The notes under the pieces were generated by a model. That model saw only the letters and a program-made list of their open reading frames with translations. It searched no databases and was not told where the DNA came from. Of a stretch of DNA of 64,000 nt, positions 47,786 to 55,235 are shown one piece after another. Both the position numbers and the translations under genes were made by a program. The DNA lies in assembly GCF_002886185.1 (NCBI RefSeq), contig NZ_KZ614146.1, forward strand, positions 2,402,930 through 2,466,929, written 5' to 3'. Origin of the DNA: Salipaludibacillus neizhouensis (GTDB lineage: Bacteria > Bacillota > Bacilli > Bacillales > Salisediminibacteriaceae). Each line of letters starts with the position of its first letter. The stretch's first letter is position 1.

Positions 47786-48584
47786 TATCCATTTATTTTT
47801 ATCTGACTTTTTTCAAGAAAACAGATGCTCCATTCAGCCCCTCTCCTCCACAGCTTTTGAGGTGCAGTTATCGAATGAAATTGATAAAGAAATAATGAAT
47901 CGTCCTTTTTATTGGCATTACATTGAAAAAATGAACGGACAACCGAGTCCTTTTAAACTAAAGATTGAAACTGATTCGTCAAAAATGAACGATGATAAAA
48001 AAACTGAGTTTATACATTATGGCTCTCCTAGGCTTAGACAGCTATTTTCACTCGCCATCCAAAAAGGGAAATTCGGCCGTTTCTATGAACAAGTGCAGCC
48101 GGAACTACAGTCTGTTCCTTTGAAACCGTGGCTTTGTTTGAACGGATTTATCAACTATCACAGCCATCTCAAAAAAAATCGTTTTTTTTCTATCGGATTA
48201 AGTTTAATTACGGGAGAAATGTTAAACGACTTTCATGATCTAGTTCAGAATTGGAAAATTGACAGTCAGTTGCCTCATTACACATTTACTTTATCACCTT
48301 TGGTGAAAGAATCTTCTGGCATTGAGCGAATACAGCACTATCTTGTGTCCAGTGTCGAAAAAGAAACACATCATTGGGCAGATGAGGCCATAACAAAAAT
48401 GAATGTTGATTTAAAACTTCTTGAACAATTTTACACTAGTGAAACATCAAGTAATGAAACCTATGAGAAAGAAAAACAAACGATTAGTGAACAATTTCAG
48501 CCCTATGTCACTTTATCCATTGAAAATGGCGCCATGTTTTACTTAAACAGTCATCCAGTGAACTACCCACCACTTAAATTCTAA
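47772..48584 (+). CDS. yqhG: Conserved protein YqhG, C terminus rewritten by an IS end
   Basis: 270 residues, soluble, family of unknown function found beside yqhH in Bacilli. The start at 47772 (MQQADIHLFLSDFF) has GGAG 9 bp upstream; an earlier in-frame codon at 47754 lacks a site. The last seven codons (NYPPLKF and stop) lie in the right-end sequence of the adjacent tnpB element, whose hairpin begins at about 48561. The original C terminus has therefore been replaced; length is near normal, so the protein is probably still functional. Confidence 0.88.
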   Translation: MQQADIHLFLSDFFQENRCSIQPLSSTAFEVQLSNEIDKEIMNRPFYWHYIEKMNGQPSPFKLKIETDSSKMNDDKKTEFIHYGSPRLRQLFSLAIQKGKFGRFYEQVQPELQSVPLKPWLCLNGFINYHSHLKKNRFFSIGLSLITGEMLNDFHDLVQNWKIDSQLPHYTFTLSPLVKESSGIERIQHYLVSSVEKETHHWADEAITKMNVDLKLLEQFYTSETSSNETYEKEKQTISEQFQPYVTLSIENGAMFYLNSHPVNYPPLKF

Positions 48585-48682
48585 CGAATGTTGAAGTGGG
48601 GGCTTCTCGAATAATAGGTGCTTTTATTAGCCACCCAAATTGACCGAGCTATCCCCGCTGAACCAGCGGCTCCATCTATTAT
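48585..48682 (-). ncRNA. Probable right-end guide (omega/re) RNA scaffold of the tnpB element
   Basis: The 98 bp from the tnpB stop to the right end are structured on the minus strand: GAGCCGCTGGTTCAGCGGGG contains CCGCTG-GTT-CAGCGG, and GAAGCCCCCACTTC closes the end. TnpB nucleases are known to use an RNA that overlaps the tnpB 3' end and the right end. That this one is made and used is inference. Confidence 0.5.
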
Positions 48683-49807
48683 TTAGGCTATTTTTGTTTC
48701 AGAAAGGAGTCTTTTTCCTTCGTTTTTAATATTCTTTGCCGCATTTTCGTCACGGTCAGATTCGTTCCCACATGAACATGTATAAGTCCTTTCTGAAAGA
48801 AATAGCGTTTCTTTCACTTCCCCACATTCGGAACACATCTTCGAAGAAGGGAACCATTTGTCAATTTTGACAAATGACTTCCCATGGTCTTCGAACTTGT
48901 ATTGTAAGAAAGTTGTAAACCTACCCCAACCATTATCAGATACGCTTTTCCCGAATGTAAGAGACTTAGACATGCCTTTCATATCAAGGTCTTCGATAGC
49001 GACAGCATCGTACTTATTTGCCAACGCATAACTCTTTTTATGAAGGAAATCACGACGTTGATGAGTCGTTTTTTCTTGTAACTTTGCCACTTTCCGTTTC
49101 TGTTTGTACCAACGATTCGAACCCTTTTTACGGCGTGACAAAACTCGCTGTTCTTTCGCTAGTTTTTCAAGAGATTGACGATAAAATCGAGGGTAATTGC
49201 CTTTCTCACCATCGCTTGTCACGTACAATTCACTCATAGAAAAATCAAGTCCAACAACGTTATTTGGTTCAACTGGTTTCGTTGCTTCTTCAAATTCCGT
49301 TAGAATCGAAGCGTAGATTTTCCCAGAACCAGTCATCGAGATGGTAACAGACTTCAAACGATGTGTTTCTGGAATGTCTCTATGTTGCGTTAACTTTACC
49401 CATTTCAATTTAGGCAACTTGATATGACCATCCAAAATTTCTATATTTCCATTCACAAGATTGGTCGTATAGGATTGCTTATGTTTCTTGCTTTTGAATG
49501 TTGGAAACTTGGTATTCTTTTTGAAGAAAGATTTATACGCTTTATCTAAGTTCATTTGAGCATTCGCTAAAGAAAGACTATCCACTTCTTTCAGAAACGG
49601 ATAATCCGTTTTGTATTTAGCTGGAGTCGGGTGCTTTTGTTTCAACAACATCTCTTTGTTATCCTTGAATCTCTCATACGTATCCATTCTATCTTTCAGC
49701 ATTTTGTTGTACGTAAAACGTACACAACCAAATGTTTTCTTCACTAAGTGAAGTTGTGCAATTGATGGGTATAAACGAAATTTGAATGCCTTGTTCTTTT
49801 TGGTCAT
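48683..49807 (-). CDS. tnpB: RNA-guided endonuclease TnpB, IS200/IS605 family
   Basis: 374 residues from ATG 49807, which has GGAGGTGG 6 bp upstream; the frame extends to 49927 but has no site there. It has an N-terminal HTH/OrfB domain, RuvC motif I with D188 (VGLDFSMSE), RuvC II with E272 (AIEDLDMKGM), a zinc finger with C325, C328, C344 and C346, and RuvC III DRDENAAKNI (D351/D353). All catalytic positions are intact, so the nuclease may be active. Minus strand, downstream end facing yqhG. Confidence 0.93.
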   Translation of the reverse strand: MTKKNKAFKFRLYPSIAQLHLVKKTFGCVRFTYNKMLKDRMDTYERFKDNKEMLLKQKHPTPAKYKTDYPFLKEVDSLSLANAQMNLDKAYKSFFKKNTKFPTFKSKKHKQSYTTNLVNGNIEILDGHIKLPKLKWVKLTQHRDIPETHRLKSVTISMTGSGKIYASILTEFEEATKPVEPNNVVGLDFSMSELYVTSDGEKGNYPRFYRQSLEKLAKEQRVLSRRKKGSNRWYKQKRKVAKLQEKTTHQRRDFLHKKSYALANKYDAVAIEDLDMKGMSKSLTFGKSVSDNGWGRFTTFLQYKFEDHGKSFVKIDKWFPSSKMCSECGEVKETLFLSERTYTCSCGNESDRDENAAKNIKNEGKRLLSETKIA

Positions 49808-50008
49808 ATCAAGCCACCTCCAAACATTTGTTCGTAGGTTTATTTTACCAAACCACTGTCTATTTGTCTTTGTTTTTTCTTTTTTATTTTCTGGGAAAAA
49901 GATAAAAAAGAGCCATTTATCTCCCACCTAAAATTCTACCAAATTTTTGAGGAAGGAGACTTCTGGCTATAGATCGTTAAATTAATCAAAATCCACTTAT
50001 TTTCTTAA

Positions 50009-50125
50009 CTACAGCGTGAGCTTTCGCCACCCCAAAAAACACTTCTGTACTTCGTGTAGGTGCTCGAAAGAAGGATGTGGTTCCCTTTATACGTGTGACG
50101 TAAAGAGAGCTGTCATCTTATATTT
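50009..50125 (-). repeat. Dispersed structured repeat, copy 1 (beside tnpB)
   Basis: TACAGCGTGAGCTTTCGCCA at one end and GGTTCCCTTTATACGTGTGA, then AAGAGAGCTGTC at the other parallel copy 2 at 54889-54970. On the minus strand ACAGC at the 5' end pairs with GCTGT at the 3' end, and CGAAAGC has a partner, so the element folds on itself. The interior (TTTCGAGCACCTACACGAAG) is longer than in copy 2. The flanks (49966-50008) hold nothing else I can name. Confidence 0.55.
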
Positions 50126-50134
50126 TCATACCTA

Positions 50135-50174
50135 TTAAAAAAAGCATCATGAGTGTTTTTCACTCTTGATGCTT
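50135..50174 (-). terminator. Terminator of the comG-yqzE unit, overlapping the yqzE 3' end
   Basis: AAGCATCATGAGTG pairs with CACTCTTGATGCTT (one mismatch), and the minus strand then has TTTTTTTAAT. The stem includes the last codons and stop of yqzE. Confidence 0.85.
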
Positions 50175-50350
50175 CTTCTCCGTTCTTTAGCTATACTGAA
50201 AGCGATGGGTATCAACCCAAATAATCGAAATGACATGGGAGCTTTGTATTCTTTTTTTTCCGCTTTTATCGCTTTGCGTACATCTCTTGGTTGATCAACA
50301 TACGAAACCAATTGCTCTGTCATGTACTTTACGTAATCATTAGTTTTCAT
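50147..50350 (-). CDS. yqzE: YqzE family protein
   Basis: 67 residues with the family N terminus MKTNDYVKYMTEQLVSYVDQ and one central hydrophobic stretch (FRLFGLIPIAFSIAK). YqzE follows comGG in Bacilli, as here. The start at 50350 is used because GAGAGG lies 8 bp upstream and the family starts there; the frame extends to 50398. Function unknown. Confidence 0.88.
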   Translation of the reverse strand: MKTNDYVKYMTEQLVSYVDQPRDVRKAIKAEKKEYKAPMSFRLFGLIPIAFSIAKERRRSIKSEKHS

Positions 50351-50436
50351 CGAATTTTCCTCTCTATCCATACTTAGCTTAGGATAGACGAACTTCAAAC
50401 ATTTTATTCTTACTGAGGCATCTAATACAAGTGTTT

Positions 50437-50817
50437 TTAAATATTTCCTTCTATCCAGCCGCTAATATTTTTAGTATTCTTATCATAATTATACTTCACC
50501 CTTTTTTGTCGACTTCTGATAGTAATTACTTCAAGTATAATTTCCATATTTGAGTTGCTTCCTTCTATTTCATACTTTACCACCCCCTCTAAATAAGAAA
50601 GTTCGCCTTTCATTAGTGTTACTTGCTCAACTTCATCAATCTGTTTCTGAATCTCCACCACGCCATTGAAAATTAACTGCTCCATTCTATACTGATCTTG
50701 CTCCATCTCTAGAAATCTTTTTTCATTCTCATATAACACCAAAAAATGAATAAATAACATTGACGATAAAGAAAGAATCATTAATACAAGGAAGAGTGAA
50801 AAACCTCTTTCGTTCAC
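50437..50817 (-). CDS. comGG: Competence minor pseudopilin ComGG
   Basis: 126 residues with an N-terminal hydrophobic helix (GFSLFLVLMILSLSSMLFIHF) and no strong prepilin glycine-Phe-Thr site, as usual for ComGG. GTG start, 4-bp overlap with comGF. Part of the transformation pseudopilus. Confidence 0.88.
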   Translation of the reverse strand: MNERGFSLFLVLMILSLSSMLFIHFLVLYENEKRFLEMEQDQYRMEQLIFNGVVEIQKQIDEVEQVTLMKGELSYLEGVVKYEIEGSNSNMEIILEVITIRSRQKRVKYNYDKNTKNISGWIEGNI

Positions 50818-51311
50818 TGTTCTTCCCCCTCTTCATAAGTAACCATCGGTATATATGTAGACGGATGAGTTAAAACTTTTTTATACGTATTTTCATTTGC
50901 CTCAATTTCAATGACCACTCCATATGGTATCTCCTGAACATGAAAGGAGTTGATTCGCTGTAAAAAAACTTCATGCCCCCCCTCACTTACCTGACGACGG
51001 ATTTTATCTTGATACTGTTCATAATGTACAATATTTTGATCTTCAGGACGGTCAAAGTAAATTTTGTTGCTTTGGTTATTTAATGAGAAAACTGTACTTT
51101 TTCTAAAGTCTACTTGCAGTTGAGTAGTGAAAATTACGAATTCCTCATAAGAAAACGAGTTCTGATCTGGTATTGTATCCGCCCACAATCCGGAAATAGG
51201 AGGGACTAGAGATACTATTAGCAGAAAAATACTTAGACTAATCAACGTACCAATCAATGTAAAACCACTTTTATTCCTTATTTGGCGTTGAAATACACCA
51301 ATTTTGCTCAC
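50814..51311 (-). CDS. comGF: Competence minor pseudopilin ComGF
   Basis: 165 residues. The prepilin-type segment GFTLIGTLISLSIFLLIVSL follows a short basic leader (MSKIGVFQRQIRNKS), so ComC should cleave before Phe. GTG 51311 with GGGGAG 8 bp upstream is the chosen start; the frame runs to 51401 inside comGE. The start overlaps comGE by 41 bp. Confidence 0.87.
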   Translation of the reverse strand: MSKIGVFQRQIRNKSGFTLIGTLISLSIFLLIVSLVPPISGLWADTIPDQNSFSYEEFVIFTTQLQVDFRKSTVFSLNNQSNKIYFDRPEDQNIVHYEQYQDKIRRQVSEGGHEVFLQRINSFHVQEIPYGVVIEIEANENTYKKVLTHPSTYIPMVTYEEGEEQ

Positions 51312-51615
51312 GATGATTACTCCCCTCCCAAGAAAGACAAAGATCTTTAGCGTTACCATAGTACGATGAAGTAACCAAGAGCGTATATTCTTGCTTCTCA
51401 CTGGTTATTTGAGATGGAAAAATTGAGGCATCCTCATACATATGGAGAAATGCAAATTCTTGCAATAGCATCATCGCCTCTTGCTGTTCTCTAATTGTTA
51501 ATCTCTCGTGTTGAACAATAACAAAATAAGGAAGAAAACAAATCGTAATTACCATCAGAATCAGAAGTGCGATCATTCCCTCATAAAGCAGAAATCCCTT
51601 ACTAGAATTTTTCAA
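51271..51615 (-). CDS. comGE: Competence minor pseudopilin ComGE
   Basis: 114 residues. TTG start with GAGGGAGG 7 bp upstream, overlapping comGD by 14 bp. The leader MKNSSKGF is followed by a hydrophobic helix (LLYEGMIALLILMVITICFL) including the conserved Glu of type IV pilins. Confidence 0.88.
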   Translation of the reverse strand: MKNSSKGFLLYEGMIALLILMVITICFLPYFVIVQHERLTIREQQEAMMLLQEFAFLHMYEDASIFPSQITSEKQEYTLLVTSSYYGNAKDLCLSWEGSNHREQNWCISTPNKE

Positions 51616-52045
51616 AATAGAACCTCCCTCGAACTAGTTGAAAAATTAGATGGCACCTTTCATCATTAAACTGAATCTCAATTATTCCAGCTTTCGAAAT
51701 ATTTCCATTAGGTAGAAATCTTAATTCATTTAACAATAAAGTTCGAGGTAGAAAGGCTGTTCCATCAGGAGTTTCTTTTTTAAATAAGACATTTAACCCG
51801 TCCATGACTTGATAAGTTGAACCATCGGTTGCAAAATTAAAGCGAATGCCCTTTCCATTTGTCATGGCATACATTTGGTAGTAATGAAGATCTTGTTCCA
51901 TTTCCTTTAGGAAATACTCAAATTCAGTTTCCTCCATAGCTCCTTGAAAAGTTGGCAAGCTTATTAAAAGTAAAAGCGATATAATCACTAAGACAATGAG
52001 CATTTCTATGAATGTAAAACCATTTTTCATCGAATTATATACCAT
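51602..52045 (-). CDS. comGD: Competence minor pseudopilin ComGD
   Basis: 147 residues with a class 3 prepilin signal (NGFTFIEMLIVLVIISLLLL). The Glu after the cleavage site is present. The start at 52045 has AGGTG very close; ATG 52030 (MKNGFTF) is an alternative. Cleaved by ComC before Phe. Confidence 0.9.
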   Translation of the reverse strand: MVYNSMKNGFTFIEMLIVLVIISLLLLISLPTFQGAMEETEFEYFLKEMEQDLHYYQMYAMTNGKGIRFNFATDGSTYQVMDGLNVLFKKETPDGTAFLPRTLLLNELRFLPNGNISKAGIIEIQFNDERCHLIFQLVRGRFYFEKF

Positions 52046-52050
52046 TTCAC

Positions 52051-52368
52051 CTATTCATCTCTCGTAATTTCGTCACCATTTAATGTTAGACTAGTACCAT
52101 CAGGGCAAGTTACACTCTTTACATAGTTCTCGGTTTGTAGATCGTTTAATGACGTTGGACGTTTATTGTGTTCAATTTCATAAGCAACAACTTGTGTTTT
52201 AAGAAGCTCAATTGTTGCGTCACAACCTTTATTACTCGCCATTTCCTGATTCTTCGTTAAATTTGGTAAAACGATTAATAGTAATATTGAAATAATTACT
52301 AACACAATCATCATTTCAATAAGAGTAAAAGCACTTTCTGATTTTAAAGTTCGGATAATTTTTTTCAT
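52051..52368 (-). CDS. comGC: Major competence pseudopilin ComGC
   Basis: 105 residues; prepilin signal AFTLIEMMIVLVIISILLLI and two Cys (KGCDAT, VTCPDG) as in ComGC, where they can form a disulfide. The ATG at 52368 has AAGGA 10 bp upstream; an in-frame GTG at 52377 lies too near it. Unlike the usual compact operon, 368 bp separate it from comGB. Confidence 0.93.
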   Translation of the reverse strand: MKKIIRTLKSESAFTLIEMMIVLVIISILLLIVLPNLTKNQEMASNKGCDATIELLKTQVVAYEIEHNKRPTSLNDLQTENYVKSVTCPDGTSLTLNGDEITRDE

Positions 52369-52450
52369 CTCATTCACATCCTTTATATTGTTTGTAAAGA
52401 TATCGAAAAGAATATCGAAATTTTCTATTAATTATTTTACAGTTCGGGTA

Positions 52451-52456
52451 TAATTC
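52451..52456 (+). promoter_or_regulatory. -10 element for the small plus-strand gene
   Basis: TATAAT lies 49 bp before the TTG start of the 51-codon gene. The region 17 bp upstream gives only a weak -35 (TTAATT). Confidence 0.5.
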
Positions 52457-52505
52457 GTAGATAGGATTCATATACGTGAGTTAATTGATATAGGGAGGTA
52501 TTTTT

Positions 52506-52661
52506 TTGTCAGCACTGTCTAAACACATAGCCGAGGCTCACACAAAAACAATAACGTTAGAATTAGGAAGATTGTTAACACAAAAGGAAAAGGATTTCAT
52601 ATACTGGTTCAGTAAAAAACAGTCTTTAGAGGATTTTCAAAAAGCGAACAGAGAAACATGA
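52506..52661 (+). CDS. Small protein of 51 aa, opposite strand inside the comG operon
   Basis: Not recognised. TTG start with GGGAGGT 6 bp upstream, then MSALSKHIAEAHTKTITLEL to a stop at 52661. The sequence is charged and helical with an aromatic patch (DFIYWFSKKQ), no membrane segment. A TATAAT upstream and a perfect terminator directly behind the stop make it a complete transcription unit. It could be a small regulator, but nothing in the sequence tells which. Confidence 0.72.
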   Translation: MSALSKHIAEAHTKTITLELGRLLTQKEKDFIYWFSKKQSLEDFQKANRET

Positions 52662-52663
52662 GG

Positions 52664-52685
52664 CCTTGCATTTGCAGGGTTTTTT
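52664..52685 (+). terminator. Terminator of the 51-aa gene
   Basis: CCTTGC, loop ATTT, GCAGGG, then TTTTTT; begins 3 bp after the stop codon. Confidence 0.87.
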
Positions 52686-52736
52686 GCTGTACTTTAGATA
52701 ATTTTACGTGGATTGTAAGTAGAATTTTATATTTTC

Positions 52737-53759
52737 TCACCAACCTTCAAGGATTGAAAAAATAGGTAACATCATAGACAGGAATAAGAATAGGATCATA
52801 ACCCCGATCACACATAAGAATATTGGTTGAAAATAACCTATATAACGGAACATTTTCTCATGCATGTGTTGAAATAAAAATGTGGAAAAGCGCTCTAATT
52901 CGTCTCCTAATCGTCCTTTCGATTCTCCAAGCGCAATAACGGAGGATAATTGATCTAGATAGACATTCTTTTTCTGTATCAATTCTGGGAATGATTCACC
53001 AGCTTGAAGTCCAAAAGAGATTGCTTGAGCATCATATCTAAAAAAATCTAAATAAGAATCTTTTTCTATCATTCTCAAAGCATCGTGTAATGAAAGACCA
53101 TTCTTTAACATCGGCGCTAATTGGGAAGTTAAATAATATGTTAAGAGGTGTCTCAAGTAATTATTAAGCAAGGGGACTTTAAGCAGAGTTTGAACTTGTT
53201 CTAGTAGAGGTTTACGTCGTAGCCAATAAATTAATAAAAATATACTCAGAGCTATTACCAGAATCAGCGGTATTTTTACCCATTCGGAAAAAATTAATAA
53301 TACTTTAGTCATTAATGGTAGCTCTTGATCCATTGTTTCAAAAAAAGTTTCAAATCTGGGCAGCACACCTTCTATCATCAAGGATCCTAACATAACAAAA
53401 CCCAAAAATAGAAAACAAGGATAATGTAAGATTTTTTTTGTCTTTTGTTTTAAATCATGGCGTTTCTTTAAAATAACAGATGCTTGCAATAATCCTTTTT
53501 GGAAATCCCCAAAACGTTCAATAAACAACAAATAACTGACTAGTTCTTTTGAAAATGATGCATCTAAAAGTTGGTCAGAAAAACTTTCTCCGACTATCAA
53601 CTGGCCATATAGTCCTTCCAGCCATTCTTTTTTACTTCCTGCTGTAAAAGCCGTATATAATTGAATTGTTTCAGAGAGTGCATAACCTTCCTTTAACAAA
53701 GCTGATAGTTGAAATAAAAAGTCTCCACGCTCACCATCATGACGAAATGCTTTTTTCAC
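52737..53759 (-). CDS. comGB: Competence pilus assembly membrane protein ComGB
   Basis: GspF/PilC-type platform protein of 340 residues with two GspF domains and three membrane helices (about 115-137, 164-185, 310-332). The second domain has the family segment APMLKNGLSLHDALRMIE and ALGESKGRLGDELERF. GTG start overlaps the comGA stop by 4 bp. Confidence 0.93.
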   Translation of the reverse strand: MKKAFRHDGERGDFLFQLSALLKEGYALSETIQLYTAFTAGSKKEWLEGLYGQLIVGESFSDQLLDASFSKELVSYLLFIERFGDFQKGLLQASVILKKRHDLKQKTKKILHYPCFLFLGFVMLGSLMIEGVLPRFETFFETMDQELPLMTKVLLIFSEWVKIPLILVIALSIFLLIYWLRRKPLLEQVQTLLKVPLLNNYLRHLLTYYLTSQLAPMLKNGLSLHDALRMIEKDSYLDFFRYDAQAISFGLQAGESFPELIQKKNVYLDQLSSVIALGESKGRLGDELERFSTFLFQHMHEKMFRYIGYFQPIFLCVIGVMILFLFLSMMLPIFSILEGW

Positions 53760-54826
53760 GTTTCATATCCACCTTTCCCTCGCCGCGTCCATTCGGCTGC
53801 AGGAAGATATCCCAGAGATATTCCTTTTCTTAGCCAACTATTTAATTTTAATCGCGGTACAGTCAATTCCCCTTCAGTGCCTAATATTCTCATCGCTGTT
53901 TTCAGTTCATCATCAACAAGTAATTCATAAATCGCCCCCCTTCGTCGTTTTCGTCTTTTACGGCAATAAATTTGACATTCCTCTCCACAATATGGACACA
54001 TCAAATCCACTAGTCGTTGTGCCACAATTCCATGGAGTGTTTCCTCTAAATCTGTAAGACTGACTCCTAAATCCAAAAGCCTCTTTAAAGCCCCCGTCGT
54101 CGAACTGCTATGTAATGTTGTTACCACTAAATGACCAGAAAGTGACGCCCGTATCGCCATTTTTGCAGTTTCAGGGTCTCTAATCTCACCTAACATAATT
54201 AGATCGGGATCATGTCTTAACAGGCTTTTTAATCCACTGGCATATGTTATTCCTGCCTTTTCATTAATCTCCATTTGCAAAAAATTAGTTTGTTTCTGCT
54301 CTACCGGATCTTCAAGCGTAATAATATTTTCATGGGATTCTTTGACTCTTTTTGTGAGTAATGAATATAGAGTGGTTGTTTTTCCAGCCCCGGTAGGACC
54401 ACATAGGATAATTAATCCTTGTTTTACTTTCATTAGTTCTAGTAGCTCTTTCGTTTGAGTTGGAAATAAGGATAATTGAAGTATTTCTTTTTCACTTTCA
54501 AGGGGGAACAAGCGGATAACCAAACTTTCCATAGCAGAGGATGGAAATGTTGAGAGTCTCATAAATACCTTTTGATTGTTAACGATTAACTCTAATCCTT
54601 GATTTTGGGGTCGACGTCTCTCACCGATATCCATACCGGATACAAATTTCAAGTGTGAAATCATTCTCTTCATAAATATTTCTGGCATTGTTTCCATATC
54701 CACTAATCGCCCATCTACTCGAAACCGTAACATTCCTCCTAGTTTATCGGGGACTACATGAATGTCTGAAGCACCATATTGAAGAGCTCGCTCGACAATC
54801 TTTCTTGTTTTCTGTTCAATATCCAT
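53756..54826 (-). CDS. comGA: Competence pilus ATPase ComGA
   Basis: GspE/PilB-type ATPase that drives pseudopilus assembly. Walker A LCGPTGAGKTT with K149, the Asp box TLEDPVEQKQ, Walker B DLIMLGEIRDPETAK and the His box HLVVTTLHSSS are all present; a CxxC pair (MCPYCGEEC) sits near 275. 356 residues. Expected to be ComK-dependent; AT-rich possible half-boxes lie near 55036-55080, but none is clean. Confidence 0.94.
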   Translation of the reverse strand: MDIEQKTRKIVERALQYGASDIHVVPDKLGGMLRFRVDGRLVDMETMPEIFMKRMISHLKFVSGMDIGERRRPQNQGLELIVNNQKVFMRLSTFPSSAMESLVIRLFPLESEKEILQLSLFPTQTKELLELMKVKQGLIILCGPTGAGKTTTLYSLLTKRVKESHENIITLEDPVEQKQTNFLQMEINEKAGITYASGLKSLLRHDPDLIMLGEIRDPETAKMAIRASLSGHLVVTTLHSSSTTGALKRLLDLGVSLTDLEETLHGIVAQRLVDLMCPYCGEECQIYCRKRRKRRRGAIYELLVDDELKTAMRILGTEGELTVPRLKLNSWLRKGISLGYLPAAEWTRRGKGGYET

Positions 54827-54858
54827 CAGTTCTTACCACATCCTTTTCAAGTTTTCTG

Positions 54859-54970
54859 AGAAAAACGGCATAGCCGTCTTTTGTTAAATACAGCGTCAGC
54901 TTCCACCGCCATCTTTTAAGTATCAGGGGTGGGTTTCCCTTGATACGCGCGGCGTGAAGGTAGCTGCTAA
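54859..54970 (-). repeat. Dispersed structured repeat, copy 2, in the comGA leader
   Basis: Minus-strand RNA would fold as CAGCT...AGCTG (outer), with GCC/GGC inside, and a hairpin GTATCA-A-GGG / CCC-TGATAC, then GTTAAATA spacing and a terminator-like hairpin ACGGC-TAT-GCCGT followed by TTTTT, ending 33 bp before the comGA start. Relatives are at 50009-50125 (body) and 11622-11653 (3' hairpin). The rest of the comGA-ytxH gap is covered by a TIR repeat and a terminator. Confidence 0.65.
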
Positions 54971-55098
54971 TTTTATAAATTCTTAACCCTGTAAAACATA
55001 CATTCGACACAAAATGATTAATTCCTTCTTTATTATTAAATAATTTTTTTAAGATAAACTAATCTTTTTATTTAATTAGTTACTTTGTTATCTCGTAG

Positions 55099-55150
55099 GT
55101 TGTTTAGAAGAATTACCTCCACCATACCGCGGATTTTCCAAACAAGCAAC
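55099..55150. repeat. Short copy of the TIR repeat at 37154-37280
   Basis: GTTGTTTAGAAGAATTACC at one end and TTTTCCAAACAAGCAAC at the other match the ends of the 127-bp element; nearly all of the middle is missing (only CCGCGGAT remains). Looks like an internal-deletion derivative. Confidence 0.68.
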
Positions 55151-55180
55151 AATCTCTAAAAACCGGAAAATTTTAGTATA

Positions 55181-55232
55181 AAAAAAAGATGTACCAATTT
55201 GTCATAAGTGACCATTTGGTACATCTTTTTTA
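55181..55232. terminator. Bidirectional terminator downstream of the YtxH gene
   Basis: AAAAAGATGTACCAA and TTGGTACATCTTTTT form a 15-bp stem flanked by A and T runs, 4 bp after the ytxH-like gene stop on the minus strand. Confidence 0.9.
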
Positions 55233-55235
55233 TTT

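Larger units (their letters stand above)
48561..49965 (-). mobile_element. tnpB-only IS200/IS605-group element
   Basis: One tnpB gene without tnpA, bounded on one side by the right-end hairpin at 48561-48609 (CCCACCACTT ... AAGTGGGGGCTTCTC) and on the other by a related but decayed copy at 49921-49965 (CCCACC-TAAAATTC ... GAGGAAGGAGACTTCTGG). Both ends have the same orientation. Elements of this group leave no target duplication and end in subterminal hairpins. Exact left boundary uncertain. Confidence 0.75.

Noticed and set aside
54816-55010. 64-codon minus-strand frame upstream of comGA
   Set aside because: It covers the structured repeat; such frames arise from the RNA element and there is no ribosome site.
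55020-55090. ComK boxes upstream of comGA
   Set aside because: Only imperfect AAAA-N5-TTTT-like segments are present in AT-rich sequence; not distinguishable from chance.
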